From NCBI GenBank assembly GCA_030146385.1, contig JASLBX010000337.1, positions 1 to 13,931 of the forward strand: 13,931 bases of DNA, written 5' to 3'. Shown piece after piece: positions 5,659 to 12,702 of the stretch. The stretch comes from Jiangellaceae bacterium (GTDB taxonomy: Bacteria > Actinomycetota > Actinomycetes > Jiangellales > Jiangellaceae). The stretch's first letter is position 1; every line of letters starts with the position of its first letter. Below the pieces are notes generated by a model. That model saw nothing but the letters and a program-made list of their open reading frames with translations, was not told where the DNA came from and searched no databases. The position numbers were made by a program, and so were the translations under genes.

Positions 5659-7459
5659 GGACCCGAGACCCGGTGCCGGGCCTCGGCTTCCGCTGGTTCG
5701 ACGGTTGCTCTCCGAGGTCCGTCCGTACTGGCGCCAGGTCGTGGTCATCGCGGCCGTCGACCTGCTTGCGACCCCGCTCGTCCTGCTCACCCCGGTACCG
5801 CTCAAGATCGCGGTGGACAGCGTCCTCGGCGATCAGCCGCCACCCCGGTTCCTCGACGTGCTTCCGGATTCGCTGACCCGTACCGCATCAGGACTGCTCG
5901 TCGTGGCGGCCACCATGCTGGTCGTCGTCGGTGTGCTCGCCCAGGTCCAGCAGATGAGCAGCCATGTGCTGAGAGTGCGGACGGGAGAAGCGCTCGTCCA
6001 GGACATCCGGGAGCGATTGTTCGGCCACGCCCAGCGGCTCTCGATCCAGCGACATGACAGTCGAGGTTCCACCGACACCGTTTACCGGATCCAGCACGAC
6101 GCGATGGCGCTGCAGCGCGTCACCATCGACGGCGTCCTGGTCATTTTCCGAGCTTCGGTGACGCTCGTAGCCATGATCATCATCATCGCCCGCCTCGACT
6201 GGCAACTCGCCCTCATCGCTATAGCGATCTGCCCGCCGCTGATCGTCCTGACCCGTGGCTACCGCGTCCGGGTGCGTCCCCGCTACCGCAATGTCAAGGG
6301 CATTGAGAGCGATGCCATGCGGATAGTCCAGGAGGCTCTTGCCGCCCTCCGGGTGGTCAAGGCGTTCGGCCAGGAGGACGGAGAGCGGGACCGGTTCAGT
6401 GAGCGGTCCGGTCTGGGAGTTCGGGCTCGCGTGTCGCTGGCCTGGTCCGAGGGATGGTTCGGCCTGCTGGTCAACCTCTTCACAGCATTGGGCACCGCTG
6501 CCGTCCTGCTCGTCGGCGTCCTGCACGTGCAGAACGGGACGCTGACACTCGGCGATCTGCTCATCGTCATCGCGTACCTGTCCCAGCTCTACGCACCACT
6601 GAAGTTGATCAGCCGCAATACCGCGTCGTTGCAGTCGTCGCTCGCGAGTGCCGAGCGGGTCTTCGAATTCCTCGACGAGCCGCCGGACGTCCCGCAGCAA
6701 CCGCACGCGCGCCCGCTTGTGCGGGCCAGCGGCCTAGTCGAGTTCGTACATGTCTCGATGTCGTATGAAGGCCAGCAGGAGGTGCTCCATGACATTTCGC
6801 TCAGAGTCGAGCCGAGCACACGGGTCGGGATCTGCGGCGTCACCGGCGCAGGCAAGACGACACTGGTGAACCTGCTAGCCCGGTTCTACGATCCGACGTC
6901 CGGCCGGGTCCTGCTCGACGGGATCGATCTGCGCGAGTACCGGCTTGTCGACCTGCGCCGGCAGCTGGCGATCGTCCTCCAGGAACCGGTCCTGTTCTCC
7001 ACGAGCATTGGGGAGAACATTCGCTATGCACGCCCGGACGCGAGCATGGACGAGGTCGTGACCGCTGCCGAGCAGGCTGGTGCCCACGAGTTCATCGCAC
7101 GCTTGCCACAGGGCTACGAAACCAGGGTCGGCGAGCGCGGAATGCGGTTGTCCGGGGGTGAGCGGCAACGCGTCTCACTCGCCCGGGCGTTTCTCAAGCA
7201 AGGTCAGGTGCTGATCCTCGACGAACCGACGAGCTCGGTTGACACATACACCGAAGCCAAGATCATGGCCGCCATGGAGCGGCTGATGGCCGGCCGCACC
7301 AGCTTCCTCATCGCCCACCGGACGAGCACACTGGACGGCTGCGATGTGCGCATCGAGCTCAAGAATGGGCGGATCGTCGACCGACAGGTCAGTGGTGACG
7401 AGGTCCGCCCGGCGGTCCAGCTGGCGCCGAGCCCGAGCCGACGAGATGGGGGACCGTGA
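5636..7459 (+). CDS. ABC transporter with fused membrane and ATPase domains (MsbA/NdvA-type exporter)
   Basis: This 607-aa half-transporter has a six-helix exporter membrane domain (about residues 20-330) followed by a complete nucleotide-binding domain. All ATPase motifs are intact: Walker A GVTGAGKTT (401-409, Lys407), Q-loop VLQEPVLFS, signature LSGGERQRV (from 505), Walker B VLILDEP (Asp529, Glu530) and H-loop LIAHR. It should work as a homodimer in the cytoplasmic membrane. Relatives export lipids, lipid-linked sugars, cyclic glucans or drugs. Its position between glycosyltransferase genes favours a glycan or glycolipid substrate. The gene begins with tandem ATG codons (5636 and 5639) inside the end of the GH-GT2 gene and ends in a TGATG overlap with the next gene, so translation is likely coupled. 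Confidence 0.93.
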   Translation: MMPQQPYEDPRPGAGPRLPLVRRLLSEVRPYWRQVVVIAAVDLLATPLVLLTPVPLKIAVDSVLGDQPPPRFLDVLPDSLTRTASGLLVVAATMLVVVGVLAQVQQMSSHVLRVRTGEALVQDIRERLFGHAQRLSIQRHDSRGSTDTVYRIQHDAMALQRVTIDGVLVIFRASVTLVAMIIIIARLDWQLALIAIAICPPLIVLTRGYRVRVRPRYRNVKGIESDAMRIVQEALAALRVVKAFGQEDGERDRFSERSGLGVRARVSLAWSEGWFGLLVNLFTALGTAAVLLVGVLHVQNGTLTLGDLLIVIAYLSQLYAPLKLISRNTASLQSSLASAERVFEFLDEPPDVPQQPHARPLVRASGLVEFVHVSMSYEGQQEVLHDISLRVEPSTRVGICGVTGAGKTTLVNLLARFYDPTSGRVLLDGIDLREYRLVDLRRQLAIVLQEPVLFSTSIGENIRYARPDASMDEVVTAAEQAGAHEFIARLPQGYETRVGERGMRLSGGERQRVSLARAFLKQGQVLILDEPTSSVDTYTEAKIMAAMERLMAGRTSFLIAHRTSTLDGCDVRIELKNGRIVDRQVSGDEVRPAVQLAPSPSRRDGGP

Positions 7460-8508
7460 TGACTGTGCGTATCGATGCCCGGCCGCTCGGCAAGGGGGCG
7501 AGCGATCAACTGATCACCAGGCTGCGGCCCGCCCTGGCGGCGGGGCCGGACAAGGCTGTCAAGGTGGTCAGTGACGTTCAGCTGCGGCGAGGTGTGCACC
7601 GGCTGGAGCTCGCCGGCGCGATCCGGCCGTCAGTCGTGGTCAAGCGAATTCGGAACTGGAAGTCACGGCTGGAACTGCTGCTCACTGATCGGTGGCTGCC
7701 GGACGCGAGACTCGACGGGCTCGGTCCACCTCGACTGGCTGCGCTGGCCGAGCCCGACGGACGCTATGTTTGGCACGTCTACGAAGACATGGGGCCCTGG
7801 GGAATGGACCGGCCAGACGCGGATGGCGGTGCGATCGAGGCGGCCATGCAGCGGGTTGCCGACCTGCACGCTGGTTTCGCCCGGCACGCGATGCTGCCCG
7901 AACCACGGTTCGCGGCAGGTGACCTCGGAGCCTACTTCTACTCGCGGAGTGTCCGTGATGCCGTGCGCAGCGTGACGCAGCTCGGGCCACCGGCCCTGGA
8001 CCTGTCGGCCGACGAGTGGCGTATCCGTGACGACGCCCTCGAACACCTGCACAGGCTGCTGGACGAAGAGCAGGAACGGGTCCAGATGATCGAGCACGAT
8101 GCGGGACCGGAGACGCTGCTGCACGGCGATCTCACCACTGCCAACGTCTTCGTGCTGCCGACAAACGGCCGCCAGACCGTCCGCCTTATCGACTGGGACC
8201 ACACCGGCATCGGGCCGGCGGCCTTCGACCTGTCCACCCATGTCTCCTACTACGCGCCCGACCAGCGGCGACGCGTACTCGATCACTACACGGGGGCCAT
8301 GGCCGAGCGTGGCTTTCCCTTCGGCGAACACGTCGACTGGAACCACCTGCTGGCGACGTTCGAAGCCGGCCGGCTCGCGAACCAGATCATCTGGGTGGCG
8401 ATCTGCATCCTCCAACGTGACGGATGGACATTCGACGACCTGGCGAGCTGGAGCCGGTCGCTCGCGGCAGCTCTGGACGGAAAGCAACCAGCACAGGACA
8501 CGTCATGA
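7459..8508 (+). CDS. Aminoglycoside-phosphotransferase-fold kinase with intact catalytic motifs
   Basis: From ATG 7459 this encodes 349 aa of the APH/choline kinase-like fold. The N-lobe has VVVKRIRNWK (K62), and the hinge is YVWHVYEDMGPWGM. The catalytic loop is LLHGDLTTANVFV (H222, D224, N229) and the metal-binding motif LIDWDHTGIGP (D245), so ATP-dependent phosphotransfer is plausible. The family covers antibiotic, choline, sugar and macrolide kinases, so the name does not imply resistance. Co-expression with a glycosyltransferase and exporter suggests a sugar or glycan acceptor, which is inference. The start overlaps the ABC stop as TGATG; GTG 7456 would add one residue. A GGGGGA at 7448-7453 serves as the ribosome binding site. 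The 3' end overlaps the next gene as ATGA. It differs clearly from the phosphotransferase-like protein at 2100-3065, which lacks the catalytic Asp. Confidence 0.86.
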   Translation: MTVRIDARPLGKGASDQLITRLRPALAAGPDKAVKVVSDVQLRRGVHRLELAGAIRPSVVVKRIRNWKSRLELLLTDRWLPDARLDGLGPPRLAALAEPDGRYVWHVYEDMGPWGMDRPDADGGAIEAAMQRVADLHAGFARHAMLPEPRFAAGDLGAYFYSRSVRDAVRSVTQLGPPALDLSADEWRIRDDALEHLHRLLDEEQERVQMIEHDAGPETLLHGDLTTANVFVLPTNGRQTVRLIDWDHTGIGPAAFDLSTHVSYYAPDQRRRVLDHYTGAMAERGFPFGEHVDWNHLLATFEAGRLANQIIWVAICILQRDGWTFDDLASWSRSLAAALDGKQPAQDTS

Positions 8509-9716
8509 CGCGGGTCGTGCTCGCCGCATACCGGGTGGCCACCCAACCGCACGCAGCCGGGCACTTCTGGGCCTACGCCCAGTACGTGGACGCACTGCTC
8601 CGCCTCGGCTGTGACGTGTGGTGGCTGGAAGAGCTGTCACCGAAGGCGGATCCAGCCGACGATCAGGTGCGGGCCCAGACGCTGCTCGGTCGGCTGGGCG
8701 CGCTCGGGTTGGGCGATCAGGTCATCCTCTACCGCGCTTCTGACAACGGCCACGGCGAGCAGATGCCGACCTACGTGAACACCTCAGCAGACCGAGCGGA
8801 GCGAGCCATGCAGCAGGCCGACCTCCTGCTCAACTTCCATTACGCGCTCGCCCCGAGCCTGCTGAGCCGGTTCCGCCGCACCGCACTGATCGATATCGAC
8901 CCGGGCATCCTGCAACTGTGGCGGCGGCACGGCCTGCTCGAGGTGCATGAGCACGACGTGTACTTCACGATCGGCGAGCATCTCGAGCAGCCTCCGCTCA
9001 ACGAACGTCATGTGCCGTGGATACACACCCCGCCGGCCGTCTCACTCGACCTGTGGCCGTACCGGTACGAGCCGCAGAGCACTAGGTTCACAACCGTGGC
9101 GTCGTGGCACAGCAGCACCTACCTCCTGGTCGAGGACGGGTCGCTGTACGACACGAACAAGAAGCACTCATTTCTCGCCTACGTCGAGCTGCCCCTGCGA
9201 ACCGGTCAGCAGCTCGAGCTGGCCCTGGTACTGAGCCAGGGCGAGCAATCGGAGCGTCAGCTCCTCGGGACCAATGGTTGGTCGGTGCGCGACGCTTCCC
9301 GGGTGGCTGGCACGCCGGCTGACTACCAGACCTACATCCAGAGGTCGCGAGGAGAGTTCAGCTGCGCCAAACCTGCGTACGTGTGGCTTCGCAATGCCTG
9401 GCTCAGCGACCGCACCATCTGCTACCTGGCCTCCGGCAAGCCGGCCATCGTCCAGGACACAGGCCCCAGCAGCTACGTGTCGGACGGGTACGGCTTGCTC
9501 CGGTTCTCGTCCCTCGACGAAGCTGCGGCAGCGCTCGCGGAGGTCGATCGGGACTACGAGGGTCACTGCCAAGCCGCGCGGGCGATGGCAGAGACGCACT
9601 TCTCGGCGACCCGCGTAATCGCCCGGCTGCTGCAGCGAGCGCTCGACCAGGCACCCCTAAGCAGCCAGCGCCATGAACTCGGGAAGCGTCCGGAACCATG
9701 CGATCGTCCGCGATAA
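8505..9716 (+). CDS. GT-B fold glycosyltransferase (CgeB/glycosyltransferase family 1-like)
   Basis: This 403-aa protein starts at an ATG overlapping the preceding stop (ATGA at 8505-8508). The N-terminal half reads like a GT-B acceptor domain: an opening MTRVVLAAYRVA strand, AGHFWAYAQYVDALLRLGCD, and LLNFHYAL before IDIDPG. The C-terminal half holds a donor-site-like segment, WLSDRTICYLASGKPAIVQD, followed by YGLLRFSSLDEAAAAL. This pattern is seen in CgeB-like glycosyltransferases, which place the donor loop just after the conserved ASGKPA(I/V). It probably transfers a sugar from a nucleotide donor in the cytoplasm as the last step of the operon, but donor and acceptor are unknown. Its last 20 or so residues are hydrophilic, and their coding sequence overlaps the convergent SDR gene by 60 nt. 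They probably lie outside the catalytic fold. Confidence 0.8.
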   Translation: MTRVVLAAYRVATQPHAAGHFWAYAQYVDALLRLGCDVWWLEELSPKADPADDQVRAQTLLGRLGALGLGDQVILYRASDNGHGEQMPTYVNTSADRAERAMQQADLLLNFHYALAPSLLSRFRRTALIDIDPGILQLWRRHGLLEVHEHDVYFTIGEHLEQPPLNERHVPWIHTPPAVSLDLWPYRYEPQSTRFTTVASWHSSTYLLVEDGSLYDTNKKHSFLAYVELPLRTGQQLELALVLSQGEQSERQLLGTNGWSVRDASRVAGTPADYQTYIQRSRGEFSCAKPAYVWLRNAWLSDRTICYLASGKPAIVQDTGPSSYVSDGYGLLRFSSLDEAAAALAEVDRDYEGHCQAARAMAETHFSATRVIARLLQRALDQAPLSSQRHELGKRPEPCDRPR

Positions 9717-10616
9717 CCCCTCGTCGATCGCGACCTCCGGCTGCCAGCCCAGCTCCGTGCAAGCAAGGGTGATGTCCGGCTGGCGCACGCACGGATCGTC
9801 CACTGGCCGCGGAACAAATATGATCGGCGAGTCTGAGCCGGCGAGCGTGCGAATCAGATTCGCGAGCTCCAGCACCGTGAACTCATGCGGATTGCCGATG
9901 TTCATCGGTCCGGGATGGTCGCTGTGCAGCAAACGCACGATGCCTTCGATCAGGTCATCCACGTAACACACGGAGCGGGTCTGCGAGCCGTCGCCGGCCA
10001 CGGTGAGTGGCTCACCACGTAGCGCCTGAGTGATGAACGTGGGAATGGCACGTCCGTCGTCGGGCCGCATCCGCGGGCCGAACGTGTTGAAGATTCGCAC
10101 GATCGCGGTGTTGACACCACAGCTGCTGCGGTACGCCATCGTGAGCGCTTCGGAAAAGCGCTTAGCCTCGTCATACACGCCGCGTGGACCGACCGGATTG
10201 ACGTGGCCCCAGTAAGCCTCCGGCTGGGGATGGACCTGCGGATCGCCGTAGACCTCAGATGTTGATGCGATCAGGAACCTGGCCTGCTTCTCCTTGGCCA
10301 GGCCCAAGGCGTGCAACGTGCCGATCGACCCAACCTTGAGCGTGTCGATCGGCAATTTGAGGTAATCGACCGGTGAGGCAGGTGACGCGAAGTGCAACAC
10401 TGCGTCGACCGGGCCTGGCACGTGAATGTATTGGCTTACGTCGGCACGAATCAGCCGTAGACGTTCAGATTCGAGTAGGTGGGCGAGATTCGCCGGCGTG
10501 CTCGTCAAGAAGTTGTCCAGACACACGACTTCGTAGCCGTCGGCAAGCAGTCGCTCGGCCAAGTGCGAACCTAAGAACCCAGCGCCTCCAGTGATAACGG
10601 CGCGCCTTCCCACCAT
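9657..10616 (-). CDS. UDP-glucuronate decarboxylase-like extended SDR (UDP-xylose synthase type)
   Basis: This 319-aa NAD-dependent sugar-nucleotide enzyme begins with the Rossmann motif GGAGFLGS (10-17). The catalytic residues are visible as STSEVYGDP (118-126) and Y148-x-x-x-K152 in GPRGVYDEAKR. SPASP (79-83), MRPDDGRAIPTF, SQTRSVCYVDDL and NPHEFTVLEL are features shared with UDP-glucuronic acid decarboxylases, which make UDP-xylose from UDP-glucuronate. The related dTDP-glucose 4,6-dehydratases and epimerases are less likely. I chose ATG 10616 because GGGGG lies 6-7 nt upstream and the Rossmann strand follows at once. An in-frame start at 10733 would add 39 residues unlike any SDR. Codon 15, inside the Rossmann motif, is TTA. 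The gene converges on and overlaps the glycosyltransferase gene. A PHO-box-like repeat lies about 90 nt upstream. It probably supplies donor sugar to the locus. Confidence 0.87.
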   Translation of the reverse strand: MVGRRAVITGGAGFLGSHLAERLLADGYEVVCLDNFLTSTPANLAHLLESERLRLIRADVSQYIHVPGPVDAVLHFASPASPVDYLKLPIDTLKVGSIGTLHALGLAKEKQARFLIASTSEVYGDPQVHPQPEAYWGHVNPVGPRGVYDEAKRFSEALTMAYRSSCGVNTAIVRIFNTFGPRMRPDDGRAIPTFITQALRGEPLTVAGDGSQTRSVCYVDDLIEGIVRLLHSDHPGPMNIGNPHEFTVLELANLIRTLAGSDSPIIFVPRPVDDPCVRQPDITLACTELGWQPEVAIDEGLSRTIAWFRTLPEFMALAA

Positions 10617-10705
10617 AGCGGACCCCCTTTCGGATTCCGGCACACCCGCGCCGGCCCGCACCTTCCTGACCAGCTCTCCGTCACGCTTGGCGTCCAGAAG
10701 GCAAT

Positions 10706-10727
10706 TCCACGTGAACACAAAGTGAAC
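10706..10727 (-). promoter_or_regulatory. Tandem 11-nt direct repeat resembling a PhoP PHO box
   Basis: Read on the minus strand, two consecutive 11-mers occur: GTTCACTTTGT and GTTCACGTGGA. The octamer GTGTTCAC is repeated exactly with an 11-nt period, about one helical turn. Actinobacterial PhoP sites, as I recall them, are 11-nt direct repeats of the form G(G/T)TCAYYYR(G/C)G, and both units match at most positions. The site lies about 90 nt upstream of the SDR start on the coding strand. No convincing -10 element follows, so the regulator and target remain inference. Confidence 0.42.
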
Positions 10728-10761
10728 ACCCAAGAACCGAGGGAATGCAACACATTCTCCG

Positions 10762-10987
10762 TCAGAGAAGCTCGGCTACAAGTTCAGCCGCCCTGAGCGC
10801 GCCATCCGGTCTCGACGGATAGGAATGACACCTCCCGCCCGACCTCAGCCACGATTCCCTCCGCGATCTGGTCTGGATCAGTCGTGGCGAACTCCATGTA
10901 ACGGCCCCCGCGGTACCGGTCGAGCCGGTACCGCACGTGGAAGTTCTGCTCGAAGTGGTTGTGCAGCGGGAAATACAGGAACGGGCG
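10762..10987 (-). pseudogene. C-terminal remnant of a glycosyltransferase, frameshifted and 5'-truncated
   Basis: From 10987 leftward the minus strand reads RPFLYFPLHNHFEQNFHV, then RYRLDRYRGGRYMEFATTDP and an Ile/Glu-rich helix ending near VSFLSVET. This looks like the donor-site C-terminus of a GT-B (UGT/MurG-like) glycosyltransferase. That frame stops at 10784-10786. The +1 frame continues as DGALRAAELVAELL and stops at 10762-10764, which is the expected end of such proteins. Removing one base from the CC at 10806-10807 would join the two halves. Just upstream (11022 to 10990) a different frame reads VPVIVIRAGKP, which would fit before FLYFP if about 8 nt were inserted, so a second lesion is likely. 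No N-terminal two-thirds is present. I treat it as a decaying remnant; an assembly error could explain the single-base shift but not the missing 5' part. Confidence 0.68.
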
Positions 10988-11040
10988 GCGGGCTTGCCGG
11001 CCCGGATCACAATCACCGGCACCCTCGGACTGTTCCCGCC

Positions 11041-11340
11041 GTCCCCGTCACGCTCCGCTACGACAGTTCCGGCACCCTACTGCAGACGCTCCGAGATGCC
11101 GGCGGCGCGAGTGTCGACGTCGACGACGCCGGCACAGAGGACGGCTTCAGGATCGAGCGCTGCCAGGGCACCAGGTGTAGCGACTTCGTGCCCGTTGCAA
11201 CCGTCGGCCATGACGTGACGACCTACACCGATGGCGGACTGACGCGCAACACCAGGTACTCGTACCGGCTCCAGGCGTTCAACTCGGGCGCCGAGTCGGA
11301 CTACTCCAACATCGCCACTGGAAAGACGCGCCAACGCTGA
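11041..11340 (+). pseudogene. C-terminal fibronectin type III domain fragment
   Basis: The frame ending in TGA at 11338-11340 reads EDGFRIERCQGTRCSDFVPV, then ATVGHDVTTYTDGGLTRNTR and YSYRLQAFNSGAESDYSN. This is a typical FN3 beta-sandwich C-terminal half, of the kind found at the ends of secreted or cell-surface actinobacterial proteins. The usual first strand and its Trp (SWTD) are replaced by VDVDDAG, so the domain start looks degraded. The open frame continues upstream to 10825, but that part lies antisense to the glycosyltransferase remnant and has no protein-like features. There is no signal peptide and no plausible ribosome binding site. I read it as the 3' stump of a larger surface-protein gene; a short expressed protein is possible but unlikely. 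Confidence 0.6.
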
Positions 11341-11368
11341 CCTACCTACGAGAACCGGCGCTGCAGGT

Positions 11369-11390
11369 TTCCCCGGCACCGCGAGGGGAA
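11369..11390 (+). terminator. Short G/C-rich hairpin between the FN3 fragment and the dehydrogenase gene
   Basis: TTCCCC (11369-11374) pairs with GGGGAA (11385-11390) around a 10-nt loop. There is no T-run, so it could be a weak terminator left from the FN3 gene or a structure in the dehydrogenase leader. Confidence 0.25.
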
Positions 11391-11437
11391 GCCCCGCCCA
11401 GCAAAGTCGGATTTCGTCGGCAAGAAGGTGAGCAGCT

Positions 11438-12697
11438 ATGAAGGCGGTCAGATGGCATGGCAAGCGGGACGTCCGCGTTGAGGACGTCCCCGAGCCCCGG
11501 ATCGAGGAGCCGACCGACGCGATTGTGCGGATTTCCACCACGAACATCTGCGGTTCGGACCTACACCTGTACGAGGTTCTGTCGGCCTTCATGAAGGACG
11601 GCGACATCCTGGGGCACGAGCCGATGGGCGTGGTCGAAGAGGTCGGATCGGAGGCCGCGCAGCACATCCAACGTGGTGATCGCGTGGTCATCCCGTTCAA
11701 CATCTCCTGCGGCCACTGCTGGATGTGCGAGCAGCAGCTCTACGCCCAGTGCGAGACGACGCAGAACCGCGAGCAGGGAACGGGCGCGTCCCTGTTCGGC
11801 TACACCAAGCTGTACGGGCACGTGCCCGGCGCGCAGGCCGAGTACCTACGGGTACCCCAAGCCCACTTCGGCCCGATCAAGGTGCCGGCCGGGCCGCCCG
11901 AGGACCGGTTCCTGTACCTCTCTGATGTTCTCCCGACCGGTTGGCAGGCCGCGGCGTACGCGAATGTCCCCAAGGGTGGTTCGGTCGCCGTCTACGGGCT
12001 GGGGCCGGTCGGCCAGTTCGCCGCCAGAAGCGCTCTCGTGCAGGGCGTCGAGCACGTCTTCGGCATCGACATCGTCCCCGAACGGCTCACGATGGCCGCC
12101 CGGCACGGGATCGAAGTCATCGACGCGAACGACGCGGAGGACGTCCCGAGCTACCTCGCCGACCAGACCGACGGCCGCGGGCCCGACGGCGTGATCGACG
12201 CTGTGGGGATGGAGGCCCACGGCAGCACCGTCGTCGAGGCGACCCAGAACCTTGTCGGTCGGCTTCCCAGCGCGATAGGCAAACCGGTTGCCGAACGGTT
12301 CGGAGTCGACCGGCTCTCCGTACTCAATGAAGCGATCGAGGTTGTCCGGCGCGGCGGCACGGTCTCGGTCGCCGGCGTCTACAGCGGAGCCATCGATCCG
12401 ATGCCGATGATGACCATGTTCGACAAGGGCATCCAACTCCGCATGGGTCAGTGCCATGTCAAGAGGTGGGTCGACGAGATCATGCCTCACCTGCTCGACG
12501 ACTCGGACCCGCTGGGTACCGAGGACCTGGCGAGTCATTACCTGCCGCTGGCCGACGCGCCGCGCGGATACGAGATCTTCCAGAAGAAGAAGGAGGGCTG
12601 CACAAAGGTTCTCTTGCAGCCCGAACGGATCGAGTCGGAGGTGTACCCCGGCGGCCGTGGCGCTCGGCCGGCAGGCGGAATGGACGCGCCGGCGTAG
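11438..12697 (+). CDS. Zinc-dependent dehydrogenase, glutathione-independent formaldehyde dehydrogenase-like
   Basis: This 419-aa medium-chain dehydrogenase carries the GroES-like zinc domain followed by a Rossmann domain. Catalytic zinc ligands are Cys38 (NICGSD), His60-Glu61 (GHE) and probably Asp163 in LSDVLPTGW, a feature of the formaldehyde dehydrogenase subgroup. Structural zinc ligands are Cys91, Cys94, Cys97 and Cys105. The nucleotide-binding motif is GLGPVG (187-192), and Asp211 at the end of the second strand suggests NAD rather than NADP. A long segment around residues 245-290, rich in Gly and Val, is also typical of this subgroup. The substrate may be formaldehyde or another aldehyde or alcohol; many actinobacterial paralogues are untested. 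The ribosome binding site is a weak GAAGGTGAG. Nothing ties it clearly to the glycan operon. It ends 5 bp before the convergent phosphatase stop. Confidence 0.9.
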   Translation: MKAVRWHGKRDVRVEDVPEPRIEEPTDAIVRISTTNICGSDLHLYEVLSAFMKDGDILGHEPMGVVEEVGSEAAQHIQRGDRVVIPFNISCGHCWMCEQQLYAQCETTQNREQGTGASLFGYTKLYGHVPGAQAEYLRVPQAHFGPIKVPAGPPEDRFLYLSDVLPTGWQAAAYANVPKGGSVAVYGLGPVGQFAARSALVQGVEHVFGIDIVPERLTMAARHGIEVIDANDAEDVPSYLADQTDGRGPDGVIDAVGMEAHGSTVVEATQNLVGRLPSAIGKPVAERFGVDRLSVLNEAIEVVRRGGTVSVAGVYSGAIDPMPMMTMFDKGIQLRMGQCHVKRWVDEIMPHLLDDSDPLGTEDLASHYLPLADAPRGYEIFQKKKEGCTKVLLQPERIESEVYPGGRGARPAGGMDAPA

Positions 12698-12702
12698 GCG
12701 GA

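Noticed and set aside
5888..6706. Minus-strand open frame of 272 codons opposite the ABC transporter membrane domain
   Set aside because: Composition is highly charged and Asp/Arg-rich, a mirror of the hydrophobic membrane-helix codons on the other strand.
7459..8508. Antibiotic-resistance kinase
   Set aside because: The fold is shared with aminoglycoside kinases, but its place in a coupled glycan/export operon makes a sugar or glycan substrate more likely; no resistance-specific motif is visible.
10617..10733. Longer SDR with start at 10733
   Set aside because: The extra 39 residues precede an already complete Rossmann first strand and cover the PHO-box-like repeat; the ATG at 10616 has a good ribosome binding site.
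10825..11040. N-terminal part of the open frame that ends in the FN3 fragment
   Set aside because: It is antisense to the glycosyltransferase remnant and is Gly/Arg/Pro-rich without structure; only the part from about 11041 looks like real protein.
10617..11437. Insertion sequence or transposon as the cause of the decayed region
   Set aside because: No transposase frame, terminal inverted repeats or target-site duplication could be seen; simple deletion explains the two truncated genes.
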